A DNA stretch of 64,000 bases from Algoriphagus aestuarii (GTDB lineage Bacteria > Bacteroidota > Bacteroidia > Cytophagales > Cyclobacteriaceae). Position 1 is the first letter of the stretch, and each line of letters opens with the position of its first letter. The DNA lies in contig JAFIDK010000008.1 of the NCBI GenBank assembly GCA_017051695.1, positions 1 to 64,000 of the forward strand, read 5' to 3'. Below the pieces are notes generated by a model. The model did no database searches, had not been told where the DNA came from, and saw only the letters and a list, made by a program, of their open reading frames with translations. This document shows, piece by piece, positions 18,499-25,711 of this stretch. Position numbers and translations under genes: made by a program.

Positions 18499-18638
18499 CT
18501 ACCTCCTACTTCCCTGCTTCCAACCTCCTACTTCCCTACTTCAAACCTCCTACTTCCCTGCTTCCAACCTCCCACTTCAATACCTCCTACTTCCCTACCT
18601 CCCTACTTCCTAGCTTCCCTACTTCCCCACCTCCACTA
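18499..18638. repeat. CT-rich degenerate tandem array
   Basis: About 140 bases consist of imperfect repeats of ACCTCCTACTTCCCTGCTTC-like units, 7 to 30 bases long. The strand asymmetry is strong (pyrimidines only, apart from A). The array runs into the 3' end of the minus-strand DUF1593 gene and supplies its last codons (stop at 18619-18621). It is not a CRISPR: there are no spacers of fixed length. Confidence 0.85.
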
Positions 18639-20154
18639 CAAATCTCTGATATCTCGTCATCGGATGAACTCCATTGTCGGTAACCTCCGCAATAACATGG
18701 AGTTGACCGATTGAGCTAGGATCTAAGGAAACGGTCACTTGATTTCCATCCACACTAAGCATTGCTTCTCCCTGATAGGTTCCCACTTCCTGATAGATCC
18801 AAAACTTGGCTTCCAATTCATCTCCATCCGGATCAGAAGTTTCTACCTGCAAAGTCAAACTTTCTCCTGCCTTGGCATTTACCTTATTGGAACCTACAGC
18901 TTTTACTATTGGAGAATGGTTGGCATCTGCATAATCCATCACACACCAATCGGCTCTGGCCGCAAAATCCTGCTGAATCGCCTCCACCCATCGGATTTGG
19001 GGGTAAGTTGCATCCAGCTTTTCTGTAAATGGATTGTAATCCAAGACGTTTTGACCGTCTTCCCAACGGTTGGGTAGCGAGTCAGACTGCTCCAATCTTC
19101 CTCCCCATCCACCCCATTCCGGATGATTGAGATTATTCAATCCCACATTGATCAAATGTAAATAGGCCGGAGAGTCACCTTCAGAAATAAAGTCATAAAC
19201 ACCAAAAGTACCCCATTGTGCATTTTCCAACTTGGTCGGATCTCCATGGATATGTTCATCATCTCCTTCCTGCTTTTGCCCATCTCCATAGCTGTAATAT
19301 TGCTTCAATAAAGGTCCATGATTGTTGATGATTTCATTACCCATAAACTCCCCTTCAAACAAATAATGTTGGGATTCTGGAACAGCCCTTTTCCAGGCGT
19401 AGGCAAAGCACCAAAACTGACTGGAATTGTAGAAAATCTTCAGATCAGGCCAGTTGGGAGCAATGTATTTTCTATAGGTCGCATCCTGATCCAAAATCGC
19501 ATAGATGATCGCCTTATCTATTACCTTTTTGTAAACAGCCTCCCATTCCGGCTTGCCTTTGTATTCATCCTCTATAGACTTCAAAGCCCGGGCAATGGTA
19601 TTTGTACCACCCCAAACCTGCAGATACAGCGGTTCCTGATTGTCATCCAATAATTTGGCTTTGATAAAATCCGAACCCTCGGTATCCACTTCCATTTCCC
19701 CTTCAAAATCGATATTCCCAACTTTGACTAGGCTTTTCAGATGTTCAGCTGTGGGAAATCCTTCTGCATGCTGACTGAGCTTCGGATAAACTTCCCCATA
19801 GGCATCCAGCAAAGGATCCATCCACTTCACTCCCGGCCAACGCAGATCCGGGATAGCGCCATACATCGTTTTGGTCATTTCCATTTCCGAGGTGAAAAGC
19901 GTGCCTTTTCCATCCCCTTTGTAATGCCACATGGAACTGCTTATTACCAGACCCTCGATCTGAAACTCATTGGCATAAAGAAGCATGCGGATAAAAGAAT
20001 CCACATCATCAATCTCTCCATCCGTAGTGACGATGGTTCTGGGTTTGCTGATTTCTGGACTTAAATCTTCGAGGACTTCAGGCTTCTGCTCACAAGAACT
20101 CCCTATTAAAAACAGAAGAAAAGCAAAGAACGAGTAACTGCGGAATAACTTCAT
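18619..20154 (-). CDS. DUF1593 lipoprotein (nucleoside hydrolase-like)
   Basis: The protein has 511 residues. The lipobox LIGSS-C21 predicts a lipoprotein. The family start KPRTIVTTDGEIDDVDSFIRM and QIEGLVISSSMWHYKG mark DUF1593; a putative Asp-rich site is present as DGEIDD. The C-terminal 90 residues (PIVKAVGSNKVNAKAGESLTL onward) form an Ig-like/PKD-type beta-sandwich. It is a distant paralogue of the protein encoded at 13916-15190 and is longer because of this extra C-terminal domain. The last few codons lie in the CT-rich array, so the original C-terminus may have been altered by repeat expansion. Confidence 0.87.
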   Translation of the reverse strand: MKLFRSYSFFAFLLFLIGSSCEQKPEVLEDLSPEISKPRTIVTTDGEIDDVDSFIRMLLYANEFQIEGLVISSSMWHYKGDGKGTLFTSEMEMTKTMYGAIPDLRWPGVKWMDPLLDAYGEVYPKLSQHAEGFPTAEHLKSLVKVGNIDFEGEMEVDTEGSDFIKAKLLDDNQEPLYLQVWGGTNTIARALKSIEDEYKGKPEWEAVYKKVIDKAIIYAILDQDATYRKYIAPNWPDLKIFYNSSQFWCFAYAWKRAVPESQHYLFEGEFMGNEIINNHGPLLKQYYSYGDGQKQEGDDEHIHGDPTKLENAQWGTFGVYDFISEGDSPAYLHLINVGLNNLNHPEWGGWGGRLEQSDSLPNRWEDGQNVLDYNPFTEKLDATYPQIRWVEAIQQDFAARADWCVMDYADANHSPIVKAVGSNKVNAKAGESLTLQVETSDPDGDELEAKFWIYQEVGTYQGEAMLSVDGNQVTVSLDPSSIGQLHVIAEVTDNGVHPMTRYQRFVVEVGK

Positions 20155-20396
20155 TAGGCTTGGGTTGATTGGAAGTTCAAAATAGGAAAGCTAGCTGGAA
20201 AATCAATCTTAGGAACGAAAGGTATTGAAATGTAATGGTTATTAAGACCAACTAAGTGGCGTTTTCTGGGAAAATACCCTGTACTGGGTATTGTGAAGGA
20301 AAGTCAAAATGGGTTTCTTGTAAATTAAATAAAGGAGCAAAAGGTACACCAATAAATAAGTTGAGCTCCAATAAAAAAAAATAAAAGATCAAAGGA

Positions 20397-20789
20397 ATGT
20401 TTAGCAAAGGAGATATATTATTGCCTTCAAACCGTGTAGACAGAAGAGATTGGTTAAATGGTCTGTTTCATCCTGCCGTGGTCTGGAATGAATTCTATGA
20501 TGGCAATAGTGACTTTCTGGGAATTATGCTAACACATACAGCACCGGATGGACAATTTGATAATATCCTAATGGCTACAAACCATTTTGAAAACGGTAAT
20601 GAAGTTGTATTTTCAAATACCCATTTTGTAAATCAGCTTTTTGTAAAGTTTCAGAGATGGGGATCTTTTGAATTGGTTGGCAGACTGACAGCAGAAGGAA
20701 TTGAGTTTATTGAAAATCACTTAAACATAAATTTTTATCCAATAGAGTTTATTCAATACAGGCAATTAGTAATCAGAATAAATGAATAA
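20397..20789 (+). CDS. Small protein with PemK/MazF-like features, first gene of a toxin-antitoxin-like cassette
   Basis: The protein has 130 residues. The beginning (SKGDILLPSN, then FHPAVVW and FLGIMLTHT) follows the GD-[IL] ... RPAVV ... TS pattern of the PemK/MazF SH3-like barrel, but the usual R before PAVV is H, so a ribonuclease activity cannot be assumed. The end (FQRWGSFELVGRLTAEGIEFI) resembles the later strands and helix of that fold. It overlaps the XRE-ImmA/IrrE gene by eight bases, so the two are translationally coupled. I did not recognise the exact family; the fold call is an inference from motif order. Confidence 0.75.
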   Translation: MFSKGDILLPSNRVDRRDWLNGLFHPAVVWNEFYDGNSDFLGIMLTHTAPDGQFDNILMATNHFENGNEVVFSNTHFVNQLFVKFQRWGSFELVGRLTAEGIEFIENHLNINFYPIEFIQYRQLVIRINE

Positions 20790-21930
20790 CAATATCCATA
20801 TTAATATAAATCATGAAGTCCTTGTTTGGGCAAGGGAATCGCTTGCCCTAAATCGTGCTCAGACTTCTGAAAGTACGGGTATTTCTCCAAAGCGTTTGGT
20901 TCAATTAGAGTCAGGGGAGAGGCATCCTAATTTGGAAGAGTTAAAGGCTTTTTCAAAAATCTACAAACGAACTATAGCAACACTCCTATTAAATGAACCT
21001 CCAAAGGAGAAACCACTACCGCAGGATAGACGAACAGTAGATTCAAAAGAACTTGGACACTTCCATGAGAAAACCATTATGGCGGTGCGTAAAGCAAGGG
21101 CATTGGCCCAATCCTTTATTGAACTACGTGAAGAAATGGGCATCCCATTTCCAAAATTTAATTTATCCGTTTCCATACAGGACGATCCGCAAGAGATTGC
21201 AGAAAAAATCCGCCGATTGCTTCATTTGAATGAAATCAGAGAAATTGACAATATAAGGATTGCATTAGAAGCTTATATTGAAAGAATTGAATCAATGGGA
21301 GTGACGGTATTTCAGCTTAGTCTTACACAAGATAATGTAAGAGGCTTTGCCATTGTTGACGACATCATTCCTATCATTGGAATCAAAAGAGGAGGAGAAC
21401 CCCCTCATTCAAAAATTTTTACTTTGTTTCATGAATTAGGACACATACTGTTAAACGAAGGTGCGATAAGTGACTTGTCCTTAAATCCTACATGGGTATT
21501 AGAAAAATGGTGTAATGCGTTTGCTGCCGAAGTGTTGGTTCCAACTTCTGAACTTCTGCAAATGCGAATCTTACAAGAATACCAAACACAAGGGCAGAAA
21601 ATTTGGGCTAAGAAGGACTTAGTAGATTTGGCCAATCATTTTCACGTTGGGCCTCTTGCAATTTTAAGGAGTCTTCTCGAAAACGGGCTTACTACAAAAG
21701 ATTTCTACAAAGAGAAACATGAGAAATGGAATAAACCGCAATTTGGTAGAGCTAAAAATCCAGAGGGCAGAAACTTAGCCAAAGAAGCGGTTCAAGAAAA
21801 AGGTAGATCATTCATCGGCTTAGCTTTTAAGGCCTATGACCAAAACCGAATAAACTTAAAGGACTTGTCTGATTTTTTAGGCGTTAAGTTGTCCTACATT
21901 CCAAAAACAAGGCAACTTCTTAACGCTTAG
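20782..21930 (+). CDS. XRE helix-turn-helix / ImmA-IrrE metallopeptidase fusion
   Basis: The protein has 382 residues. Residues about 10-65 form an XRE helix-turn-helix (ALNRAQTSESTGISPKRLVQ then LESGERHPNLEELKAFSKIY). The peptidase domain shows H217-E-L-G-H221 in FHELGHILL and a likely third ligand E250 in AFAAEVLVP, the standard ImmA/IrrE zinc site. Such fusions act as site-specific proteases or regulators; the best known are ImmA of ICEBs1 and IrrE/PprI of Deinococcus. It overlaps the preceding small gene and is followed after two bases by the DUF4411 gene, so it probably works as the regulator or antitoxin partner. Confidence 0.92.
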   Translation: MNNNIHININHEVLVWARESLALNRAQTSESTGISPKRLVQLESGERHPNLEELKAFSKIYKRTIATLLLNEPPKEKPLPQDRRTVDSKELGHFHEKTIMAVRKARALAQSFIELREEMGIPFPKFNLSVSIQDDPQEIAEKIRRLLHLNEIREIDNIRIALEAYIERIESMGVTVFQLSLTQDNVRGFAIVDDIIPIIGIKRGGEPPHSKIFTLFHELGHILLNEGAISDLSLNPTWVLEKWCNAFAAEVLVPTSELLQMRILQEYQTQGQKIWAKKDLVDLANHFHVGPLAILRSLLENGLTTKDFYKEKHEKWNKPQFGRAKNPEGRNLAKEAVQEKGRSFIGLAFKAYDQNRINLKDLSDFLGVKLSYIPKTRQLLNA

Positions 21931-21932
21931 TG

Positions 21933-22451
21933 ATGGATTTATTCAGCGAAGGAAATACGATTTATGTGATTGATACAAGTGGACTTATCATGCTTGAATC
22001 AACATTTAAGAAGGATAACCCTGTATTTGCTGCAATTTGGGAGGAAATTGAGGACTTAATAACACAAGGTTGCTTCAAAACAATTGACTTTGTAGAGCAA
22101 GAAATCAACGACTATGAAGGCAAAGAGGATTTTTTAAAAAAGTGGGTTAAAAAGTGGAAAAAGCATTTAGTGGTTGATACAGATGCAGCAAGCTTCAATG
22201 AAGCTATACCGATAATAAATGCTGAATACAATTCAGGCTTTTTAAATGCACGAAAACAAGCAGAAGGAAAAGAAGAAGCTGACCCATACTTAATTGGTTA
22301 TTGCAAGGTTCATAATTGCACTCTGATAGCAAGTGAAAGCAAAACAAAAAACAATAAGATTCCAGCGGTTTCAGATAGAAACGGAGTTCGTTGTATTGAC
22401 ATAAATGACTTTTTAATTGAAAGAGAGTTAAGAATGGAAAGGAAAAAGTAA
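21933..22451 (+). CDS. DUF4411 (PIN-like domain) protein
   Basis: The protein has 172 residues from ATG at 21933; a GTG at 21930 is also in frame and overlaps the previous stop. The opening YVIDTSGLIML contains the first acidic residue of a PIN nuclease site (D14). Further acidic residues occur in EQEINDYEG and in KEEADPYLIGYC, then the last strand CTLIASESKTKNNKIPAV; this is the pattern of DUF4411. PIN-like proteins are metal-dependent ribonucleases, often type II toxins. The pairing of DUF4411 with an XRE-ImmA/IrrE gene recurs in bacterial genomes, which supports a toxin-antitoxin role. Toxicity is inferred, not shown. Confidence 0.9.
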   Translation: MDLFSEGNTIYVIDTSGLIMLESTFKKDNPVFAAIWEEIEDLITQGCFKTIDFVEQEINDYEGKEDFLKKWVKKWKKHLVVDTDAASFNEAIPIINAEYNSGFLNARKQAEGKEEADPYLIGYCKVHNCTLIASESKTKNNKIPAVSDRNGVRCIDINDFLIERELRMERKK

Positions 22452-22504
22452 AAAAAGGAGCACGACAACTAGGTTTTCGTTGCGTTCGTAGCACAAACGA
22501 TGAA

Positions 22505-22586
22505 TCCCCATCTGGGTGTAGTCAAATCGTCATCTAAGCGTAGTTTGTAACTACGCTTTCTTATCCATACCAATTTGAAATTGGTT
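22505..22586. repeat. 82-base repeat, copy 1, with perfect hairpin
   Basis: The 82 bases recur at 23550-23631 with a single mismatch. Each copy contains CTGGGTGTAGTC, ATCGTCATCT and a perfect hairpin of arms AAGCGTAGTT and AACTACGCTT with a TGT loop (22536-22558 here), then ACCAATTTGAAATTGGT, itself an inverted repeat. The layout resembles elements mobilised by REP-associated tyrosine transposases, but no transposase gene is in the window. Confidence 0.85.
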
Positions 22587-22729
22587 CTGTAAAGCCATTT
22601 AGCAATAAACCACCTCGATCAAACTTTTCATTTCAGAATAATTCCTAGCACTGGAATACAGAAAGTCATGTTGCTTTTCTACAATTCCAGAAAGAGTTGC
22701 CAAAAAATATAATCTAAATAGGATATTGT

Positions 22730-22749
22730 CTTAAATAGGCATATTTAAG
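22730..22749. promoter_or_regulatory. Palindromic operator-like site upstream of the small Cys-rich gene
   Basis: CTTAAATA and TATTTAAG are a perfect 8-bp inverted repeat around GGCA, flanked on both sides by ATATTGT. Related half-sites (CTAAATAGG, AAAATAGCC) lie 22 bases upstream and 22 bases downstream. It ends 48 bases before the start at 22798, in AT-rich DNA suited to a promoter. The cognate regulator is unknown. Confidence 0.5.
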
Positions 22750-22797
22750 ATATTGTAAATAGTGTAAAATAGCCTATTGAATTAAACTTTTAAAATA

Positions 22798-23022
22798 ATG
22801 GAAGAAGTAATTGTTAAAGACAAACAGAAGTATCTAGCCAAAAACTATCCTTTTGGAGATATTCCTAAACTATCAGAAAAGAGATTATGTATTCATTGCG
22901 ATTCTGTTTTTACAGTCGGTGACTACAAAGTTTTTAAGGTAAAAAGTGGTGAGGAATTTATTTGCTGTCCAAATGCGCCAGAATGTGACGGAACCGTTAT
23001 TGATTGGTTTTCAACAGACTAG
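22798..23022 (+). CDS. Small Cys-rich hypothetical protein, zinc-ribbon-like
   Basis: The protein has 74 residues, starting at ATG 22798. Cysteines are arranged as C31-x2-C34 in LCIHCDS and C56-C57-x5-C63 in ICCPNAPEC, a pattern suited to a small zinc ribbon. No family is recognised by name. Its codon use and compact composition look like a real gene, and a regulatory palindrome precedes it. It stands alone between two repeat copies in the accessory island, so it may be island cargo. Confidence 0.7.
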   Translation: MEEVIVKDKQKYLAKNYPFGDIPKLSEKRLCIHCDSVFTVGDYKVFKVKSGEEFICCPNAPECDGTVIDWFSTD

Positions 23023-23358
23023 ATTTAACTCTCAATATCATGTTTCACCCGTCTGGGTGTAGTCTTCTCGTTCATCTAAGCGTTGTTCCCCCGACTGGGT
23101 GTAGTCCGTTGGTCGTTTTGCCTGGGTGTTTTTTTAACTACAACCACCTATTCTAAGCATCCCGAACAGCTGTCTTGATGCAATTGGTTTAACAGAACTA
23201 ACTTCCAATAATCAACCTAAATCAGACCCTTAATTCCTGAGTACCCGCCCGCCATTGCGAGATTCCTAGTACTGGAATACAGGTATTCATCAGGCTTTTA
23301 CACAAATCCAGATTTTTCGGGATTATCTCTAGTCTCGGAGTATTCTAAGTTAGTTTTC
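23023..23358. repeat. Degenerate repeat field, middle part
   Basis: This 336-base stretch contains no gene. It has two CTGGGTGTAGTC copies (23053-23064, 23095-23106) and a decayed third (23122), a degraded hairpin (CTAAGCGTTGTT), and a second copy of ATTCCTAG-ACTGGAATACAG (23272-23292; first at 22641). Its tail (TTGGTTTAACA ... CCTAAATCAGAC) is repeated near 23625-23670. Confidence 0.75.
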
Positions 23359-23556
23359 CTATTTGACACACCGTACACTTAAACCATTTTTTTGATTCGT
23401 GGAAGCAATGACTGGAACGAACTCCGAATCACCATCAATTCTAATAAAATATGGGAGCCAGCCGGGATCCTTGGCTGAGGTCCAAAAAACAGCTACTTCA
23501 CCCAATCCTTCAAAAGCCCCCGTCTGGGTGTAGTCAGTTCGTCGTTGTGTCCCCAT
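23359..23556 (-). pseudogene. C-terminal remnant of a FISUMP (Fibrobacter succinogenes major paralogous) domain protein
   Basis: The last 40 or so residues (VFWTSAKDPGWLPYF ... NGLSVRCVK, stop at 23359-23361) match the typical end of FISUMP domains, which finish W-S-S-T ... N-G-F-S-V-R-C-V-K. The reading frame extends only 65 codons, and its first codons (DYTQTG) are read from the CTGGGTGTAGTC repeat at 23524-23535. The remaining upstream domain and any signal peptide are missing. This is therefore a 3' fragment of a surface-protein gene cut by the repeat, not an intact gene. Confidence 0.65.
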
Positions 23557-23631
23557 CTGGGTGTAGTCAAATCGTCATCTAAGCGTAGTTTGTAACTACG
23601 CTTTCTTATCCTTACCAATTTGAAATTGGTT
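23550..23631. repeat. 82-base repeat, copy 2
   Basis: This copy is identical to 22505-22586 except for one base (TTATCCTTACC against TTATCCATACC). It contains the same perfect hairpin at 23580-23602. The CTGGGTGTAGTC motif also occurs 33 bases earlier (23524-23535), next to the FISUMP fragment. Confidence 0.85.
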
Positions 23632-23761
23632 TAACAAAGCTACCTACCAAATATCCACCTAAATCAGACTTGCTGGATGTATTAATTCGTGTTTGGCAAG
23701 AATAAAGTCAAGCTCTGGATCTAGTCGTATTTTCGAAACAAAGCAACTCTAGAAAAGCTCT

Positions 23762-24055
23762 TTATTTCTTTTCTTCGTCTGCGTTGCTATAAAGGTTGTT
23801 TTCTTCATCTTCAGAGCCGATTTTTTCCTGATCATCGTCTAATTCACTTCCTGGAACGTCCAATTGATCACCGGAAAAATCGACATTTCTTTTTCTTTCT
23901 ATCAACTGCTCATCATCTCCACCATCATGACTCAGGTTTGCATCCTTTGGCCCCAAAGCCTGTAGATCTTCCTTTGTCACTTTAGCTTCTTTGGCTAGTT
24001 CCTCGGTGGTTTTATCTTTAGAATTCTGTGAGTTTTGTGCTTTATTCGTTTTCAT
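23762..24055 (-). CDS. Small acidic hypothetical protein
   Basis: The protein has 97 residues and is very acidic and hydrophilic (runs such as SELDDDQEKIGSEDEENN), without a signal peptide or membrane segment. It is likely disordered. Similar short acidic proteins are found in many Cytophagales genomes and have no known role. The start ATG at 24055 gives an MKTNKAQNSQNSKDK N-terminus rich in K, N and Q. It marks the right edge of the accessory island. Confidence 0.7.
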   Translation of the reverse strand: MKTNKAQNSQNSKDKTTEELAKEAKVTKEDLQALGPKDANLSHDGGDDEQLIERKRNVDFSGDQLDVPGSELDDDQEKIGSEDEENNLYSNADEEKK

Positions 24056-24429
24056 GATATTTCGTTTTTCTTAAATAGATGCAACTTGCCTGCCTTTCAG
24101 TGGCTAGTCCAAGGAAAAAACCATCAATCCCATTTTAAAAGGAATAAGAGCAGTTTAAGTAATCTTGACAAACCTCGAAAAAATGGTATACCTCTAAAGT
24201 TGATATGAATAAATCTTCCCAAAATGGGTAGCTGAGCCTGTTATGGATTTTAAAAGGTTGGGAGATAAAGACTTTTTGATTCCTCTCCTGAAGAAATAGG
24301 ATTGGAATTGCTTCCCCAAAGATGAGCTTCATTGCCAAAGAAAACGATTCCGTAGTCTTGGCAAAGCTCAAGACCTCACTTTGGCTTGCATTTGCTAAAT
24401 TGGATGACAATAACTCCTAAAATAACGTT
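24056..24429. other. Intergenic region (374 bases) with a doubtful minus-strand reading frame
   Basis: A 91-codon open frame on the minus strand (24135-24410) starts 20 bases from the divergent isomerase gene. Its product ends FFEVCQDYLNCSYSF and has no family I recognise, no signal peptide and no clear domain. It could be a decayed gene or chance. No other feature is seen. Confidence 0.4.
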
Positions 24430-25257
24430 ATGAAAACCTTATTAACCCTTTTGTTTGCATTCTCCCTGATAGTTTGCAAAGCCCAAGAAAGCAGACCAGG
24501 ACCACAGCTTCCACCTGAAACTGGCGAAACATTCAAAGTAGGAATTGCTGGCTATACCTTCGTGAAATTTGACCTGGACAAGACTCTGGAAACATTGAAG
24601 GCCTTGGATGTGCATTATTTATGTATCAAGGATTTTCATTTGCCGATGGCAAGTACCGATGCCGAAATCGCTGCTTTTCACGAAAAGCTGAAAGCCCATG
24701 ATATCACGGGATATGCTGTTGGTCCGATCTATATGAAATCCGAAGCGGAAATTGATCGAGCATTTGAGTATGCCAAAAGAGTTGGGGTAAAGCTGATCGT
24801 GGGTGTACCCAATGTGGAACTGCTTCCCTATGTTGAAAAAAAGGTGAAGGAATATGATTTTAAGTTCGCAATCCATTTGCACGGACCAGATATCAATATC
24901 TATCAGGATGCTGACGATGTTTGGAATCATACCAAAGATCTGGACCCGAGAATTGGAATGTGCCTGGACATTGGACATGACACAAGAAATGGCAAAGACC
25001 CTGTTGCCGATATGGAAAAATATCATACCCGCGTGTTTGACATGCACATCAAAGACGTGACAGGTCCAACAAAACAGGGATATTCACTCGAAGTAGGCCG
25101 CGGGATCATCGACTTTCCTTCTATGGTGAGAATGATCAGAAAAGTTGGCTATACCGGAGTTTGCAGTCTGGAACACGAGCGGAATATGGATAATCCATTT
25201 ATGGGGATAGCCGAATCACTTGGGTATTTCCGTGGAGTTATTGAGACAACCAAGTAA
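24430..25257 (+). CDS. Secreted sugar phosphate isomerase/epimerase-like TIM barrel
   Basis: The protein has 275 residues with a signal peptide (MKTLLTLLFAFSLIVCKAQ). The mature part is an AP-endonuclease-2/xylose isomerase-like barrel: FKVGIAGYTFVKFDLDKTL, then FAIHLHGPD, RIGMCLDIGHDTRNG and GVCSLEHERNM, giving His, Asp and Glu residues for a metal site. It is a paralogue of the proteins encoded at 7673 and 40123. The gene is alone and ends in a terminator. Substrate unknown. Confidence 0.85.
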   Translation: MKTLLTLLFAFSLIVCKAQESRPGPQLPPETGETFKVGIAGYTFVKFDLDKTLETLKALDVHYLCIKDFHLPMASTDAEIAAFHEKLKAHDITGYAVGPIYMKSEAEIDRAFEYAKRVGVKLIVGVPNVELLPYVEKKVKEYDFKFAIHLHGPDINIYQDADDVWNHTKDLDPRIGMCLDIGHDTRNGKDPVADMEKYHTRVFDMHIKDVTGPTKQGYSLEVGRGIIDFPSMVRMIRKVGYTGVCSLEHERNMDNPFMGIAESLGYFRGVIETTK

Positions 25258-25711
25258 TAGATTCCATATTAATCACCCTTTTAAGAAGGCTGAATTCTTA
25301 TGAGTTCAGCCTTTTTCGTTTTAAAAATCAACCAGCAACTAGGGCACCTCTTATTAAATAAACATTATTAAGAATATCCGCTATTCTAACTGTACAGATG
25401 GAAAAGCAATCTAGGATATGTTAAACCGCTTCGGTCATCGGTCTTCCGACCAGATAAGTAATGAATCTAAGGTGACTGGCATCATTGAAGGTAATTACAA
25501 ATTTTATTTTAAACTCCTTGTTAAAAAATTCTCCACCAAATTCATTGAAATTGAAAGATAACTAAAGATATTCGCCCGCGCTAAATCGAAGATTACTAAG
25601 CTATTGAATCCTATCTGGTGAACAAATCTTGTCGGTTGGAGTCTTTATCTAGTAATTCTTTCAACACCCCAGATTCAATCCATAGGATTGTTCGCTTTAA
25701 AATTGATTCAC
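25258..25711. other. Intergenic region (454 bases) with a terminator, otherwise unexplained
   Basis: A terminator lies at its start. The remaining 390 bases are AT-rich and contain no reading frame, tRNA or clear palindrome that I can support. Confidence 0.6.
25286..25316 (+). terminator. Rho-independent terminator after the isomerase gene
   Basis: AAGGCTGAA and TTCAGCCTT form a 9-bp perfect stem with a 10-base loop, followed by TTTCG. It starts 29 bases after the stop codon. Confidence 0.8.

Larger units (their letters stand above)
18026..18618. other. Repeat-filled intergenic region (593 bases) without a gene
   Basis: There is no credible gene between the sulfatase and the DUF1593 lipoprotein gene. 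The region holds at least three kinds of dispersed palindromic or paired-end repeats, short degenerate tracts (GGAATTAGGAATT, TACGAAATGG-type) at about 18096-18255, and a CT-rich tandem array. Separate entries describe them. Confidence 0.8.
22452..22797. other. Repeat-containing intergenic region after the cassette
   Basis: These 346 bases hold no gene. They contain one copy of an 82-base repeat (22505-22586), a TTCC-TAGCACT-GGAA repeat at 22641 that recurs at 23272, and a putative operator palindrome at 22730-22749. Confidence 0.75.

Noticed and set aside
18499-18638. CRISPR-like array in CT-rich repeats
   Set aside because: The units vary in length and overlap, no unique spacers of constant size exist, and no cas genes are nearby.
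20155-20396. Attachment site or promoter for the cassette
   Set aside because: No direct repeat pair, tRNA end or clear -7/-33 pair could be made out in this stretch.
22798-23022. Treating the small Cys-rich protein as a CRISPR- or phage-defence component
   Set aside because: No partner gene, only a zinc-ribbon-like Cys pattern; function cannot be assigned.
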